Origin: Gemmatimonas sp.
Lineage (GTDB): Bacteria; Gemmatimonadota; Gemmatimonadetes; Gemmatimonadales; Gemmatimonadaceae
Assembly (NCBI RefSeq): GCF_027531815.1
Contig: NZ_JAPZSK010000009.1
Span: forward strand, 1-64,000
Direction of reading: 5' to 3'
DNA length: 64,000 bases
Under the pieces are notes generated by a model. The model worked only from the letters and a program-made list of their open reading frames with translations. It was not told the origin of the DNA and ran no database searches. Shown here one piece after another: positions 8,916-17,698 of the stretch; the stretch's first letter is position 1; each line of letters begins with the position of its first letter. The translations under genes were made by a program, and so were the position numbers.

Positions 8916-11900
8916 CTACCGCTTCACCTCCCGCGTGTTGTCCCCCGGGTTGCGGTCGATCAGCAGGGAGTAGGGATCGATCCCCGCGCGTGTGGGCGGC
9001 TTCGGCACCACGAAGGTGTGCCGGCTCATCCCCGTCGTGACCTTCACGCGCCGGATGGCCAGCGGCCGCCCGAGCCGCGCACCGGACTCGGGCGCGTCGA
9101 ACACTCCCACATCCACGTAGTCCGCCATCGGGATCGCGGTCTCGTTCCCCAGCGAGTCGGCGCGGAACTTCTTCGCCGTGGCCACCACGGTCACCTCGTA
9201 CTGCCCATCGGCACGCTGGCGACTGGTCGCGCTGTCCGCCCGCACGTCCCACAGGGTGATCGTGTCGAAGTAGTCGGTGAGGGCATAGCGCAGCGAGTCC
9301 GGCGTGGCCGCGGTCAGGTGCCGCATGAGGTCGAACGTCGTCGCGTACGGGGGGCCGGTGAAGCGCCCCTCGTCGAGGTACGCGCGAATGGCCCGGTGCA
9401 GCGTCGCCTCACCAATGAGCTCCCGCAGCGCGAAGAGCGCGAGCGAGCCCTTCTGGTACCACACGTACGACTCGCGATCCACCCGCGTGAGCGGGCGCTC
9501 GCTGCGGGTCTCCGACGCGCGCCCGCGCAGGTAGCGGTCGAGCTCCGACCGCAGGAACTTCTGCGTGAACGGCAGCCCGTGCCTGCGCGCGGTCGCCACG
9601 AGGGCTGCGTACTCCGACAGCGCTTCCGACAGCGCCTGCGCCCCCTCCACGTCGGCGGGCATGCGCTGGTACGGGAACCACTGGTGCGCGATCTCGTGCG
9701 CGGTCACGAAGTACGGCAGGTCGGTATCCTCCACGTCGGTGCTGTCCACGCGCGCGACGAAGCCGATCCCCTCCGAGTAGGGCACCGTGTTCGGGAACGA
9801 CTGCGCGAACCCCTGATACCGGGGGAACTCCACGATGCGCAACTGCCGGTGCTGGTAGGGCCCGAACTCCTGCGTGTAGAGCGCCAGCGACGCCTGCGAC
9901 GCCTCGATCATGCGCGCCACGTTGAAGCGGTGGGCGGGATGGTGATACACCTCGATGGGCACCTGCCCCCACTTGCCCCGCGTCACGGTCCATCGCGCCG
10001 AGAGCACCGCGAAGAAGTTGGGCATCGGGGCGTCCATCACGTAGCGGAAGTACCGGCGCCCGTCCGCCGTCCACTCCCGCTCGAGGTAGCCGGGCGCCAT
10101 CGCGATCTGGTCGGGGTCGGTGCTCACGGTGGCGTCGAACGCCACGAAGTCGGCGTCGGCGGTGAAGCTCTGGCGCTGCAGCCCGGCCACATCGGTGCGC
10201 GGGAGCGCACGACGCGTTGGGGGCAGGCCGTACTTCTTTCGCAGTTCGTCGCTGCCGAGTTCGCCCCCCTGGCTGTAGCCAAGCGTCGGGAACCAGTCGC
10301 GGTTGAGGAAGGTGCCGTTCTCGACCAGCGAGCGGTCGGGGGCCCCGTTGGGGAAGCCGCGCGCGGCGAGGCGCTGGACGACGTGCAGGCGCAACGTGTC
10401 ACCCGGCGCCAAGGGCTGCGCCAGGCGCAGCAGCCGGACCCCGAACGCGGTGTCGGCGGCGAGGAGGGTGGCCCCCCGGTCGAAGACGAGCGAATCGAGC
10501 GTCACGGCGAGCCCCGGCGCGTCGCTCGCGACGTTCACCAGCACGCTGTCGAGCGCGCGGTCGGTGCGGTTGACCATGGTGTAGCGGGTCGAGAGCCGCG
10601 CCGTGCGCGCGGTCGGGGCGAGGTCCACGGCGAGGCTCGTCGCCACGACCTTCGGCACGCGAAGCGCCTCGAGCGGCCGCCAGCGGCGCTCGTACTCCAC
10701 CTGTCGCCGTTCGGTGCTCTTCCGCGACTCGTACCGGTTGAGGACGTTCGCGTTGTAGAAGAAGGTGCCGCCGAAGGCCGCCATGCCGAACACGCCACCG
10801 GCCGTGGCCACGCGGGCCGGCCGGCGGAAGCGGGTCGCGAGCCGCACGCCGAGCGGCGCGGCCGCGGTCCCGCGCGGCCACGCCACGTACGCCACCGCGA
10901 GCAGCACCGCCGCGAGCGAGAGCGAGTATCCGTGCAGCGTCACCAGCGCCGGCAGCACGTCGCCCAGCCCATTGAGGTCGGTCCAGGTGAAGTCGGGCGA
11001 CGTCCCCACCTGCAGCAGCTGGTGTGTGTACCCGAGGTTGCTCAGCGCGATGTTGGCCACGAAGACGAGGATGACAACCACGTGCCCGATCGCCTTGCGC
11101 GGCACGAGCGCCTGCGCGAGGAACGCGAGCGCCGTCATCGCGATCCACCCCGGGAAGTCGTAGGGATACGTGTGCCACAAGTACACCGGCACGTCCACCA
11201 CGGGAAAGCCCTTGAGCAGGGGCACGGCCATCCCGGCGAGCATCACCGCCGTCGCATACGCGAACAGGACACCGAGCATGGCCGTGTACTTGCCGAGCAG
11301 CACGGCGGCGGTGGGCACGGGCGTCGCATCCGCGACCTGGTCGGCGCGGAGCTGGCGCTCGCGCCAGACCAGTTCCCCGGCGTAGAACGTCAGCAGCACG
11401 ATCATGAACAGCGCGTTGCCCCCGATCACGCTCTCCGACACGATCCAGCTCATCGGCCAGCTGCGGCTGATGCCGCTCTGGTCGGCGAACCACGCGTTCA
11501 TGATGGTGTTGATCATCCCGATCGCCGCGATCGCGAGGAACGGGACCGACCGGATCATGGCCGTGGCCTGGAAGCGGGTCACGTCCCACCACGCCGTCCC
11601 GAGCGACGGCGCGCGCCGCCGCCCGGTCGCGGCGGCCGGTGCGCTCGAGGGCACCGGGACCGGCACCGCGCCGCTCGCGGCCGTCGCGGCCGGTGCCGCC
11701 TTGCGGCGCCGCCCGGTGAGGGGCGCCCCGACTTCGAGCCGCGTGAACCGGAACGCGACCGCAAGCAGCACGGCGCCGATCGCCGCCCAGAGGGCACGGT
11801 TCGCGAGCAGGAAGCTGCCCAGCGGCAGCAGCCGGGTGTTGCGCTCGGCAGGCGTCCAGTAGCGCGTCTCGAGGCTGATCGAGCGGATGGCGAACGGATC

Positions 11901-12524
11901 GACCAGGTTCGCGATCTGGTCGTAATCCAGCGTGCGGATGAGATTGGCCGCAATGGAGTAGCCGACCAGCAGCAGGATTCCGGCGACATACACGGTGAAC
12001 GCACTGCGGGTGAGCGTGCCCGTCGTGAAGATCAGCGCACTCAGGAAGAACACCCCAGGCACGCCGATCACCAGAAAGGGCTGCACGTAATCCCAGACCC
12101 GGATCGCCTGCACCGTCTCGGGGTTCACCCACGGCATGGCGGTGCCCAGCAGCGCTCCCACGGGCAGCGCCGCGAACACCAGCAGCATCGCGGCGAAGGC
12201 GGCGAGGTACTTGGCGCCGAGGTAGCCGCGCCGCGTGAGTCGCGTGGTGAAGAGCAGCTCGTGGACGCCAACGTCCACGTCGCGGAGCACGGTCGTTCCC
12301 ACGAGGGCACTGGTGATGATCTGCCCGATCGCGAGCATGATGCCGTACATCTGCGCGAGCGAATAGGGGCTGTTCTTCTTGACTTTCCCGAGCGACTCCC
12401 CGATCAGGATCGCGTCGGTGCTGATCGCAAAGAAGGCCAGCAGGAACATGATGGCCACGTAGAGCCACGTGACGGGGCGACGGAAGTGGCTCCGCAGTTC
12501 GAAGGCGAGGAGGTGGCCGAACAT
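8916..12524 (-). CDS. ABC-2 type permease fused to an M1-family metallopeptidase
   Basis: Protein of 1202 residues. The N-terminal half holds two sets of transmembrane helices of the ABC-2 type (MFGHLLAFELRSHFRRPVTW onward, and a second set from about residue 300 to 560), separated by an Ala-rich linker. From about residue 600 a periplasmic M1 peptidase module follows, with zinc motif HEIAHQW near residue 941 and the third ligand Glu in ALSEALSEY. The usual GxMEN exopeptidase motif is not seen; FAQSFPNTVPYSE stands in its place. The start codon overlaps the stop of the upstream ATPase gene (ATGA), so the two form a transporter. The transported substrate and the use of the peptidase are unknown. 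Confidence 0.88.
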   Translation of the reverse strand: MFGHLLAFELRSHFRRPVTWLYVAIMFLLAFFAISTDAILIGESLGKVKKNSPYSLAQMYGIMLAIGQIITSALVGTTVLRDVDVGVHELLFTTRLTRRGYLGAKYLAAFAAMLLVFAALPVGALLGTAMPWVNPETVQAIRVWDYVQPFLVIGVPGVFFLSALIFTTGTLTRSAFTVYVAGILLLVGYSIAANLIRTLDYDQIANLVDPFAIRSISLETRYWTPAERNTRLLPLGSFLLANRALWAAIGAVLLAVAFRFTRLEVGAPLTGRRRKAAPAATAASGAVPVPVPSSAPAAATGRRRAPSLGTAWWDVTRFQATAMIRSVPFLAIAAIGMINTIMNAWFADQSGISRSWPMSWIVSESVIGGNALFMIVLLTFYAGELVWRERQLRADQVADATPVPTAAVLLGKYTAMLGVLFAYATAVMLAGMAVPLLKGFPVVDVPVYLWHTYPYDFPGWIAMTALAFLAQALVPRKAIGHVVVILVFVANIALSNLGYTHQLLQVGTSPDFTWTDLNGLGDVLPALVTLHGYSLSLAAVLLAVAYVAWPRGTAAAPLGVRLATRFRRPARVATAGGVFGMAAFGGTFFYNANVLNRYESRKSTERRQVEYERRWRPLEALRVPKVVATSLAVDLAPTARTARLSTRYTMVNRTDRALDSVLVNVASDAPGLAVTLDSLVFDRGATLLAADTAFGVRLLRLAQPLAPGDTLRLHVVQRLAARGFPNGAPDRSLVENGTFLNRDWFPTLGYSQGGELGSDELRKKYGLPPTRRALPRTDVAGLQRQSFTADADFVAFDATVSTDPDQIAMAPGYLEREWTADGRRYFRYVMDAPMPNFFAVLSARWTVTRGKWGQVPIEVYHHPAHRFNVARMIEASQASLALYTQEFGPYQHRQLRIVEFPRYQGFAQSFPNTVPYSEGIGFVARVDSTDVEDTDLPYFVTAHEIAHQWFPYQRMPADVEGAQALSEALSEYAALVATARRHGLPFTQKFLRSELDRYLRGRASETRSERPLTRVDRESYVWYQKGSLALFALRELIGEATLHRAIRAYLDEGRFTGPPYATTFDLMRHLTAATPDSLRYALTDYFDTITLWDVRADSATSRQRADGQYEVTVVATAKKFRADSLGNETAIPMADYVDVGVFDAPESGARLGRPLAIRRVKVTTGMSRHTFVVPKPPTRAGIDPYSLLIDRNPGDNTREVKR

Positions 12525-13420
12525 CAGGCCTCCGCCGGCACGCGCCCGCCCGCGGCCGTGGCGAGGCGATGGAAGTACACATCCTCGAGCACCGGTTCGA
12601 CGGCCTCGAAGCCGTCACCCGGGTCGGATTCGGCGTACACGTGGAGCACGGTGCTGCCGGCGGCGAGCCGCGCCGAAATGACCTCGTGGCGCGCGCGGTA
12701 CGCCTCGGCCTGCGCGCGGGGGACGGTACGGCGCCAGATGCGCCCACGCACCTCGTCGAGGATGCGCTGCGGGGCCCCGTGCACGATCACGCGCCCCTGA
12801 TTGATGATCGCCATCTGCGAGCAGAGCTCGCGCACATCCTCGACGATGTGCGTGGAGAGGATGACCACGACCTCCTCGCTGATGTCGGCAAGAAGGTTGA
12901 GGAAGCGGTTGCGTTCCGTGGGGTCGAGGCCGGCGGTGGGCTCGTCCACGATGAGCAGGCGGGGGCTGCCAGCGAGGGCAATCGCGATGCCGAGGCGCTG
13001 CTTCATGCCGCCGGAGAACCCGCCCACGCTCTTCCCACGGACCTCGTGGAGATTCACCTGGTGCAGCAAGCGATCGACGAGCGCCTTGCGCTCGGCGCGA
13101 TCACCGACCCCCTTGAGCGACGCGAAGTGATCGAGCACCGCGTCGGCCGGCATGTTGGGATAGAGCCCGAACTCCTGGGGCAGGTAGCCGAGCTGGGCGC
13201 GCAGGCGCTCCGGTTCCGCAAGAACGTCGATGTCGCCGAAGTGGATGGTCCCGGCGTCGGGCGGCTGCAGCGTCGCGATGGTGCGCATCAGCGAGGATTT
13301 TCCCGCCCCATTTGGCCCAAGGAGCCCGAACATCCCCGGCTCGATGGTGAGCGAGATGCCGCGGAGGGCGTGCACACCATTGGGATAGGTCTTCGACAGT
13401 TCTTGAATGCGGAGCGACAT
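12524..13420 (-). CDS. ABC transporter ATP-binding protein
   Basis: ATPase subunit of 298 residues partnering the downstream permease-peptidase. All nucleotide-binding motifs are present: Walker A GPNGAGKSS, Q-loop LPQEFGLYPNM, signature FSGGMKQRLGIA, Walker B LLIVDEPTAGLD and the switch STHI. The domain covers residues 1-225; the last 70 residues form an accessory domain typical of ABC-2 exporter ATPases. The start MSLRIQELSKTYP at 13420 is chosen because the fold begins there; the frame stays open upstream without family similarity. The downstream gene is joined by a four-base ATGA overlap, which implies translational coupling and equal production. Confidence 0.92.
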   Translation of the reverse strand: MSLRIQELSKTYPNGVHALRGISLTIEPGMFGLLGPNGAGKSSLMRTIATLQPPDAGTIHFGDIDVLAEPERLRAQLGYLPQEFGLYPNMPADAVLDHFASLKGVGDRAERKALVDRLLHQVNLHEVRGKSVGGFSGGMKQRLGIAIALAGSPRLLIVDEPTAGLDPTERNRFLNLLADISEEVVVILSTHIVEDVRELCSQMAIINQGRVIVHGAPQRILDEVRGRIWRRTVPRAQAEAYRARHEVISARLAAGSTVLHVYAESDPGDGFEAVEPVLEDVYFHRLATAAGGRVPAEA

Positions 13421-13654
13421 AGGGCGGACCACGCGTCGGGAGTGAGGTGAGGGGCGCACGCGGAACAGCGTGCCGTCGCCTACGAGAAGGTTTCGGGAAC
13501 GGTTTCACGCCGCCCCGAGGTGACCGCGGTGCCAACGGTAGGGCGCGGACAGCTGGGCGACCCGGTGTCCGGGTCGTCGGCAGGTAATGGAGGTGGCAGC
13601 GCAGCCGGGGACCGGCGGCATGCGGCGGCTCATGGCGGCCGCGACGCCCCGCGC

Positions 13655-14665
13655 TCAGGTCAGCGTGAACGCCAGCTCGCCAAGTCCCTGCACCGAGCAG
13701 GCCACCGCATCGCCCGGCTTCAGCCACTGCCGCCGCTCTGGCGCCATGCCCTGAATGACGCCGGCCGGCGTGCCGGTGAAGATGAGATCGCCCGGCTTGA
13801 GCGTGAAATACTGTGAGATGTAGCTCACCATCTGCCGCGTACCGAAGATGAAGTCGGACGTGCTGGACGACTGCCGCGTCTCGCCATTGACGCGGCACTC
13901 GATGGTGAGGTTGTCGGGATCCACCTGGTCGGCGGTGACGAGATACGGACCAATCGGCGCGAAGCCGTCGAGCGCCTTCCCCACCATCCATTGCCCGCCG
14001 CGGCCGTTCTGCAGGTCGCGCGCCGTGAAGTCGTTGCCGGTGGCGTACCCGGCCACGTGCGAGAGCGCCTCGGCTTCGGAGACGCGCTTCGCCGTCCGCC
14101 CGATCACGATGACCAGCTCCACCTCGTAGTCGTACTGGGTGGCCAGATCGACGGGCAGCGTCACCGTGCCGCCGTGGTTGTTGAGCGAGGCGTTGAACTT
14201 GTTGAAGAGGACCGGATGCGCCGGGATCGCTGCGCCGACCTCCTCGGCGTGCCGGCGATAGTTGAGACCGACGCAGACGATCTTGTCCGGACGGCGCACC
14301 AGCGGCCCGTACACGAGGCCCTCCTCGGGGCGGAACGCCGGGGCAGCCGCCGGCGTCGTGAGCGCTGCCTCCACCACGGCCTGCACGCTCGGCCCGTCCT
14401 CCTGCTGCAGCAGGTCGTCCAGCGTCGACGGCGCGTACAGGCGCAGCAGCTCCGCCGCACGCGCGACGTCGAGGATGCCCTTGGCGGTCTTCGCGCCGAG
14501 GCGGTCGAGGGTGCCGTCGCGGAACGAGAGCAGCGTGAGCCCCCGCGCGAGGCCGGTGCCCAGCGTCCGCGCCGGCGTGGTGGACGGACCCGGCGCACAG
14601 CCGGCGGCGGCCAGCGCGCCAATCGCGCCAGCGGATTTCAGGAAGTCGCGGCGATCGAAGCTCAT
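13655..14665 (-). CDS. Fumarylacetoacetate hydrolase-family protein with Tat/lipoprotein signal
   Basis: Member of the FAH superfamily (336 residues), which hydrolyses or decarboxylates C-C bonds of 1,3-dicarbonyl or 2-hydroxy-keto acids using a divalent metal. The C-terminal domain has the expected markers: VCVGLNYRRHAEEVG, the metal-binding YEVELVIVIG (ExE), GNDFTARDLQ, and GDLIFTGTPAGVIQG. Unusually, the N-terminus is DRRDFLKSAGAIGALAAAGC, a twin-arginine signal ending in a lipobox, so the enzyme is predicted to be exported although most FAH proteins are cytoplasmic. A TATATT hexamer lies about 12 bases upstream of the start on the minus strand and may be its -10 box. The exact substrate cannot be read from the sequence. 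Confidence 0.85.
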   Translation of the reverse strand: MSFDRRDFLKSAGAIGALAAAGCAPGPSTTPARTLGTGLARGLTLLSFRDGTLDRLGAKTAKGILDVARAAELLRLYAPSTLDDLLQQEDGPSVQAVVEAALTTPAAAPAFRPEEGLVYGPLVRRPDKIVCVGLNYRRHAEEVGAAIPAHPVLFNKFNASLNNHGGTVTLPVDLATQYDYEVELVIVIGRTAKRVSEAEALSHVAGYATGNDFTARDLQNGRGGQWMVGKALDGFAPIGPYLVTADQVDPDNLTIECRVNGETRQSSSTSDFIFGTRQMVSYISQYFTLKPGDLIFTGTPAGVIQGMAPERRQWLKPGDAVACSVQGLGELAFTLT

Positions 14666-14817
14666 GACGCGCGAATATACGCCGCGTACGGAACGGTGCC
14701 GGCGGGGGGCCGGAAAACTTTCCGACGTCGAGGCCCGTACGACGCCTATGGCATGCCGGGCCGAGCCCCGGCACGTCGGCGGACCACCGCCGCTTGTACC
14801 CTCAACCAGAGTTCCGT

Positions 14818-15585
14818 ATGGCATCATCACCCACGCCCGGTACGCGCCGCGGCTTCCTCGCCCGCCTCGCCACACTCGTCGGCGGAACCTCGCTCGGCGC
14901 CGGGGCGCTGACCTCGCTCGGTGCACAACCGCCTCGCCGTGCGGGCAGAGGGGCCGCGCCCGGGCCAGCGGCTGCACAGCCGCCCGCGCCTCCGGCCCCA
15001 CCGGCCACGCCGCTCGTGCACGCCGAAGACGCCTGGCTCGACACGCTACCGCGCGGCCACCGCATGGTGTTCGACGCCTTCACGCTACCGGGCGTCCTGA
15101 ACGCCGGACGCTACTGCAACAACTGGATCCGCTCGAATGAATCCGGCTACGGGCTCACACCGGCCCAGCTCGGAGCGGTGATCGTCCTGCGGGCAGGGGC
15201 AACGATCTTCGCCTTCGACGACACGATCTGGAGCAAGTATCCGCTGGTTGCCCAGCAGACGCGGGTCGACCCCGCCACAGGGAAGCCCTTCGCGTTCAAC
15301 CCGTTCCTGCGCACGCCCGGCGGCGACGCGCTGACGCAGGGCGTCCAGTGGAAGGAGCTCGTGGACCTCGGGGTGCACTTCGCCGTCTGCAACGGAACGA
15401 CGACCGGGCTTGCCTCGGCAATTGCGGGCGCGACCGCGGGTGGGAGCCCCGACGCCGCGGCGGTTGAAGCAGTACGGCAGGAGCTGGCCGCCCACCTCGT
15501 GCCGAACGGGCATCTCATGGCGACCGGGATCGTCGCCCTCGGGCGCGCGCAGGAGAAGGGCTACGCCTTCGGCTGCGGCGGGTAA
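14818..15585 (+). CDS. Tat-exported DsrE/DsrF-like protein
   Basis: Secreted protein of 255 residues. TRRGFLARLATLVGG is a twin-arginine signal, followed by a Pro/Ala-rich linker (residues 40-65). The mature part resembles periplasmic DsrE/F-like proteins: HRMVFDAFTLPGVLNAGRYC, then AVIVLRAGATIFAFDDTIW, and a C-terminal half with LVDLGVHFAVCN and LVPNGHLMATGIVALGRAQE ending GYAF. The single Cys in HFAVCN occupies the position of the DsrE-family cysteine. A related role in sulfur transfer is possible but not shown. It reads divergently from the FAH-family gene with about 150 bp between starts, so the two may share a control region. Confidence 0.75.
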   Translation: MASSPTPGTRRGFLARLATLVGGTSLGAGALTSLGAQPPRRAGRGAAPGPAAAQPPAPPAPPATPLVHAEDAWLDTLPRGHRMVFDAFTLPGVLNAGRYCNNWIRSNESGYGLTPAQLGAVIVLRAGATIFAFDDTIWSKYPLVAQQTRVDPATGKPFAFNPFLRTPGGDALTQGVQWKELVDLGVHFAVCNGTTTGLASAIAGATAGGSPDAAAVEAVRQELAAHLVPNGHLMATGIVALGRAQEKGYAFGCGG

Positions 15586-15658
15586 GGCGCGGGGGCCGTT
15601 TGCGGGCCCCACCGCCATCAGCCCCACGCTGCCCTTCTTCCCGGCGCGGCACGGGCGA

Positions 15659-15664
15659 TAGCTT
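15659..15664 (+). promoter_or_regulatory. Candidate -10 element TAGCTT upstream of the SDR gene
   Basis: TAGCTTTG lies 37 bases before the SDR start codon. The same hexamer recurs upstream of four other genes in the window. It fits the sigma-70 TAnnnT pattern and also the TAnnTTTG element known from Bacteroidota; no clear -35 box is visible. Confidence 0.3.
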
Positions 15665-15701
15665 TGTCGCTTGGCTCCCTCCCCCCTCGCCCCCGTTCGC
15701 C

Positions 15702-16523
15702 ATGTCGTGGACCAACGCAGTCGCCTTCATCACCGGAGCGGGCTCCGGCATTGGTCGGGCGCTTGCCCTCGCGCTGGCCCGACATGGCGCACAGGTCACC
15801 GTCGCCGATATCAACCGGGACGCCGCCGAGCGGGTGGCGGCGGAGGCCGGGCCAACCGCCAGCGCCGTCGTGGTGGATGTGCGGAATGCGGAGGAGGTGC
15901 GCGCGGCCATCGAGGCGGCTGCCGCCGGCGGGCGGCTCGACCTGCTGGTCAACAACGCGGGCATCGGCGTCTCGGGGGAAACGCACGAGATTCCGCTCGC
16001 CCACTGGGAGCACATCCTCGACATCAACGTGCGTGGGGTTATCCACGGGGTGGCCGCTGGCTACCCGATCATGGTGCGTCAGGGGCACGGGCACATCCTG
16101 AACGTCGCGTCGCTTGCCGGTCTGGGTCCGGCGCCGCTCTTCACGCCGTACGCCATGACCAAGCACGCCGTGGTTGGCCTGAGCACGAGCCTGCGCATCG
16201 AGGCCGCGGTACACGGCGTGAAGGTGCACGTGCTCTGCCCGTCGGCGATCGAGACGCCGCTGCTCGACTCCACGCCGCCGGCTGATCTGCCTGGGATCCC
16301 CTGGCGCCCCGACACACGCCGCCTGCTCGAGGCGTTCGCCGGACCGCCCTATGGGGTCGAGGCGTTGGCGCGGGAAACGCTCGACGCGGTCGAACGGAAC
16401 GAAGGCATCATCGTGCGCCCGTCGCGGGCCCGTTTCCTCTGGCGCCTGGGGCGCTGGTTCCCGGCGCTCGTCGAGCGCGGCGGCCTCGCCGCCGTTGAAC
16501 GGGAGCGCCGCGCGCGGCGGTGA
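15702..16523 (+). CDS. Short-chain dehydrogenase/reductase (SDR)
   Basis: Classical SDR of 273 residues catalysing NAD(P)-dependent oxidation or reduction of an alcohol or ketone. The cofactor motif TGAGSGIG is at residues 10-17. VADIN follows the second beta strand, where an acidic residue favours NAD(H). NNAG is near 86, the catalytic Ser lies in NVASLAG, and the Tyr-Lys pair in YAMTK. The C-terminal 60 residues (from AFAGPPYGVEALARETL) are typical of lipid- or steroid-type SDRs and include a basic, Trp-rich stretch FLWRLGRWFPALVERGG. The gene stands alone; a TAGCTT promoter candidate lies just upstream. The substrate is unknown. Confidence 0.9.
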   Translation: MSWTNAVAFITGAGSGIGRALALALARHGAQVTVADINRDAAERVAAEAGPTASAVVVDVRNAEEVRAAIEAAAAGGRLDLLVNNAGIGVSGETHEIPLAHWEHILDINVRGVIHGVAAGYPIMVRQGHGHILNVASLAGLGPAPLFTPYAMTKHAVVGLSTSLRIEAAVHGVKVHVLCPSAIETPLLDSTPPADLPGIPWRPDTRRLLEAFAGPPYGVEALARETLDAVERNEGIIVRPSRARFLWRLGRWFPALVERGGLAAVERERRARR

Positions 16524-16553
16524 CACGCCACCGGGGCCGGACAAGTGCCGAAG

Positions 16554-16589
16554 CCCCTGCAACCGCCCCTGCAACCGCCCCTGCGACCA
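16554..16589. repeat. Three tandem 12-bp units between convergent genes
   Basis: CCCCTGCAACCG occurs twice in succession and is followed by CCCCTGCGACCA. The array lies after the SDR stop and ends four bases before the stop of the opposing small membrane protein. Confidence 0.85.
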
Positions 16590-16592
16590 GTC

Positions 16593-16877
16593 CTACGACC
16601 GCCGCGACGCCCGCAGTCGCATCAGCGCGTACGCGTTGTTCAGGACGGTCAGCAGCAGCACCGCCACGAAGCCGGCGAGGGCATCGAAGTGGTTCAGGAC
16701 GGTAATGAGGACCGCAGCACCCGCGACGTAGACGACGACGAAGCCCGTTACCCCCGCGCGCGCGATCACTGCGCGGTGCAATCCGTTGTCCTCGATGGCC
16801 GCGCCCGCCAGGCGGACACCGATGACCGTGGTGATGAGATCAAGTAGCGCGAGACCGGTGGCGAGGCGAAGCAGCAT
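16593..16877 (-). CDS. Small three-helix membrane protein (DUF5658-like)
   Basis: Membrane protein of 94 residues with three hydrophobic helices: LLRLATGLALLDLITTVIGV, VTGFVVVYVAGAAVLITVL, and ALAGFVAVLLLTVLNNAYAL. The first helix has LLDLITTVIG followed by an acidic residue and Asn (IEDNGL), the arrangement seen in DUF5658 proteins; that similarity is by eye. Its function is unknown. It is followed by the C-terminal RLRASRRS and converges with the SDR gene. Confidence 0.65.
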   Translation of the reverse strand: MLLRLATGLALLDLITTVIGVRLAGAAIEDNGLHRAVIARAGVTGFVVVYVAGAAVLITVLNHFDALAGFVAVLLLTVLNNAYALMRLRASRRS

Positions 16878-16912
16878 GGGTGGTGAGGAGAAGGGGAACG
16901 ACAGCCGCCCGG

Positions 16913-17665
16913 TTACCCACGTCGCTCCGGCGACGCATCCTGCGCGAGCACCTCGCGCACACGCCGCTCGGCCTCATGAATGGGCAACGCCACGCGCGCG
17001 AGATCCGGCGCCCCGGACACCCCGAGCACCTCCAGCACCCGGTCTGGGCCAGACTCCCCTCGATCATCGAGCCCCTCGATGCGCCGAATGGGCTTCCGTC
17101 GTCCGGAGAAGCGAGCACCCTGGACGCGCCCGGCACAGTAGTGCAGTCGCCAGTGCATCGCCTGGCGGGTTCGTCGCGCCTGCGATTCGCGCGGATCATC
17201 GGCGATCGTGGACACGTCGAGCAAGACCGTGCCGCCGTGCCCATCGTCGACGCCGTAGAACACGCCATGCTCGTGCGGCACCACGAAACTCGTCTCGTCG
17301 AACTCGACCACCACCACCCGCTCCCGGCCGTCCGCCAACGCCGCCGTGGCGCGCGCCTTCTGCTCGGCGAGCGCCTCGTGCGAGTATCGGCTGTCCCTGA
17401 GCGACACGATCAGCAGGAAGCCGTACAGGAGGCCCAGCGCCCAGAGGGCGGCAGGCATTCGCCGCTGCAGATCCGGGAGCGCATCGAACCACCAGAACGC
17501 CGCCACCATGATGCCGGCGACGCCGCACAACAGCACCACAAAGACCCCGGTCATGTTCGCCACCAAGCTCCAGCGCAGCCTCGTCAGCGAGCCGTGATAG
17601 GTCGCCGCCGCTCGCAGGCGTGTACTGGCCTGAGATGACAGCGGGACATCCGTCATGGAGAACAT
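16913..17665 (-). CDS. Hypothetical membrane protein with two N-terminal helices
   Basis: Protein of 250 residues, not recognised. Helix one is near residues 36-62 (MTGVFVVLLCGVAGIMVAAF) and helix two near 70-90 (ALWALGLLYGFLLIVSL). A cytoplasmic or periplasmic domain of about 160 residues follows, beginning with a helical stretch EALAEQKARATAALADG and then strand-rich sequence (RVVVVEFDETSFVVPHEHGV). No catalytic motif is obvious. Thirty-five bases separate it from the downstream small membrane gene on the same strand, so the two may be co-transcribed. Confidence 0.65.
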   Translation of the reverse strand: MFSMTDVPLSSQASTRLRAAATYHGSLTRLRWSLVANMTGVFVVLLCGVAGIMVAAFWWFDALPDLQRRMPAALWALGLLYGFLLIVSLRDSRYSHEALAEQKARATAALADGRERVVVVEFDETSFVVPHEHGVFYGVDDGHGGTVLLDVSTIADDPRESQARRTRQAMHWRLHYCAGRVQGARFSGRRKPIRRIEGLDDRGESGPDRVLEVLGVSGAPDLARVALPIHEAERRVREVLAQDASPERRG

Positions 17666-17698
17666 CGTGGGCGCCCCCCTGTCAGTACCGGCCGAGCA

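Noticed and set aside
8802-12800. A 1332-codon open frame on the plus strand
   Set aside because: It is opposite the ABC ATPase and the permease/M1 fusion, whose motifs are clear. The plus-strand product is His/Arg/Gly-rich with no motif, as expected of antisense shadows in GC-rich DNA.
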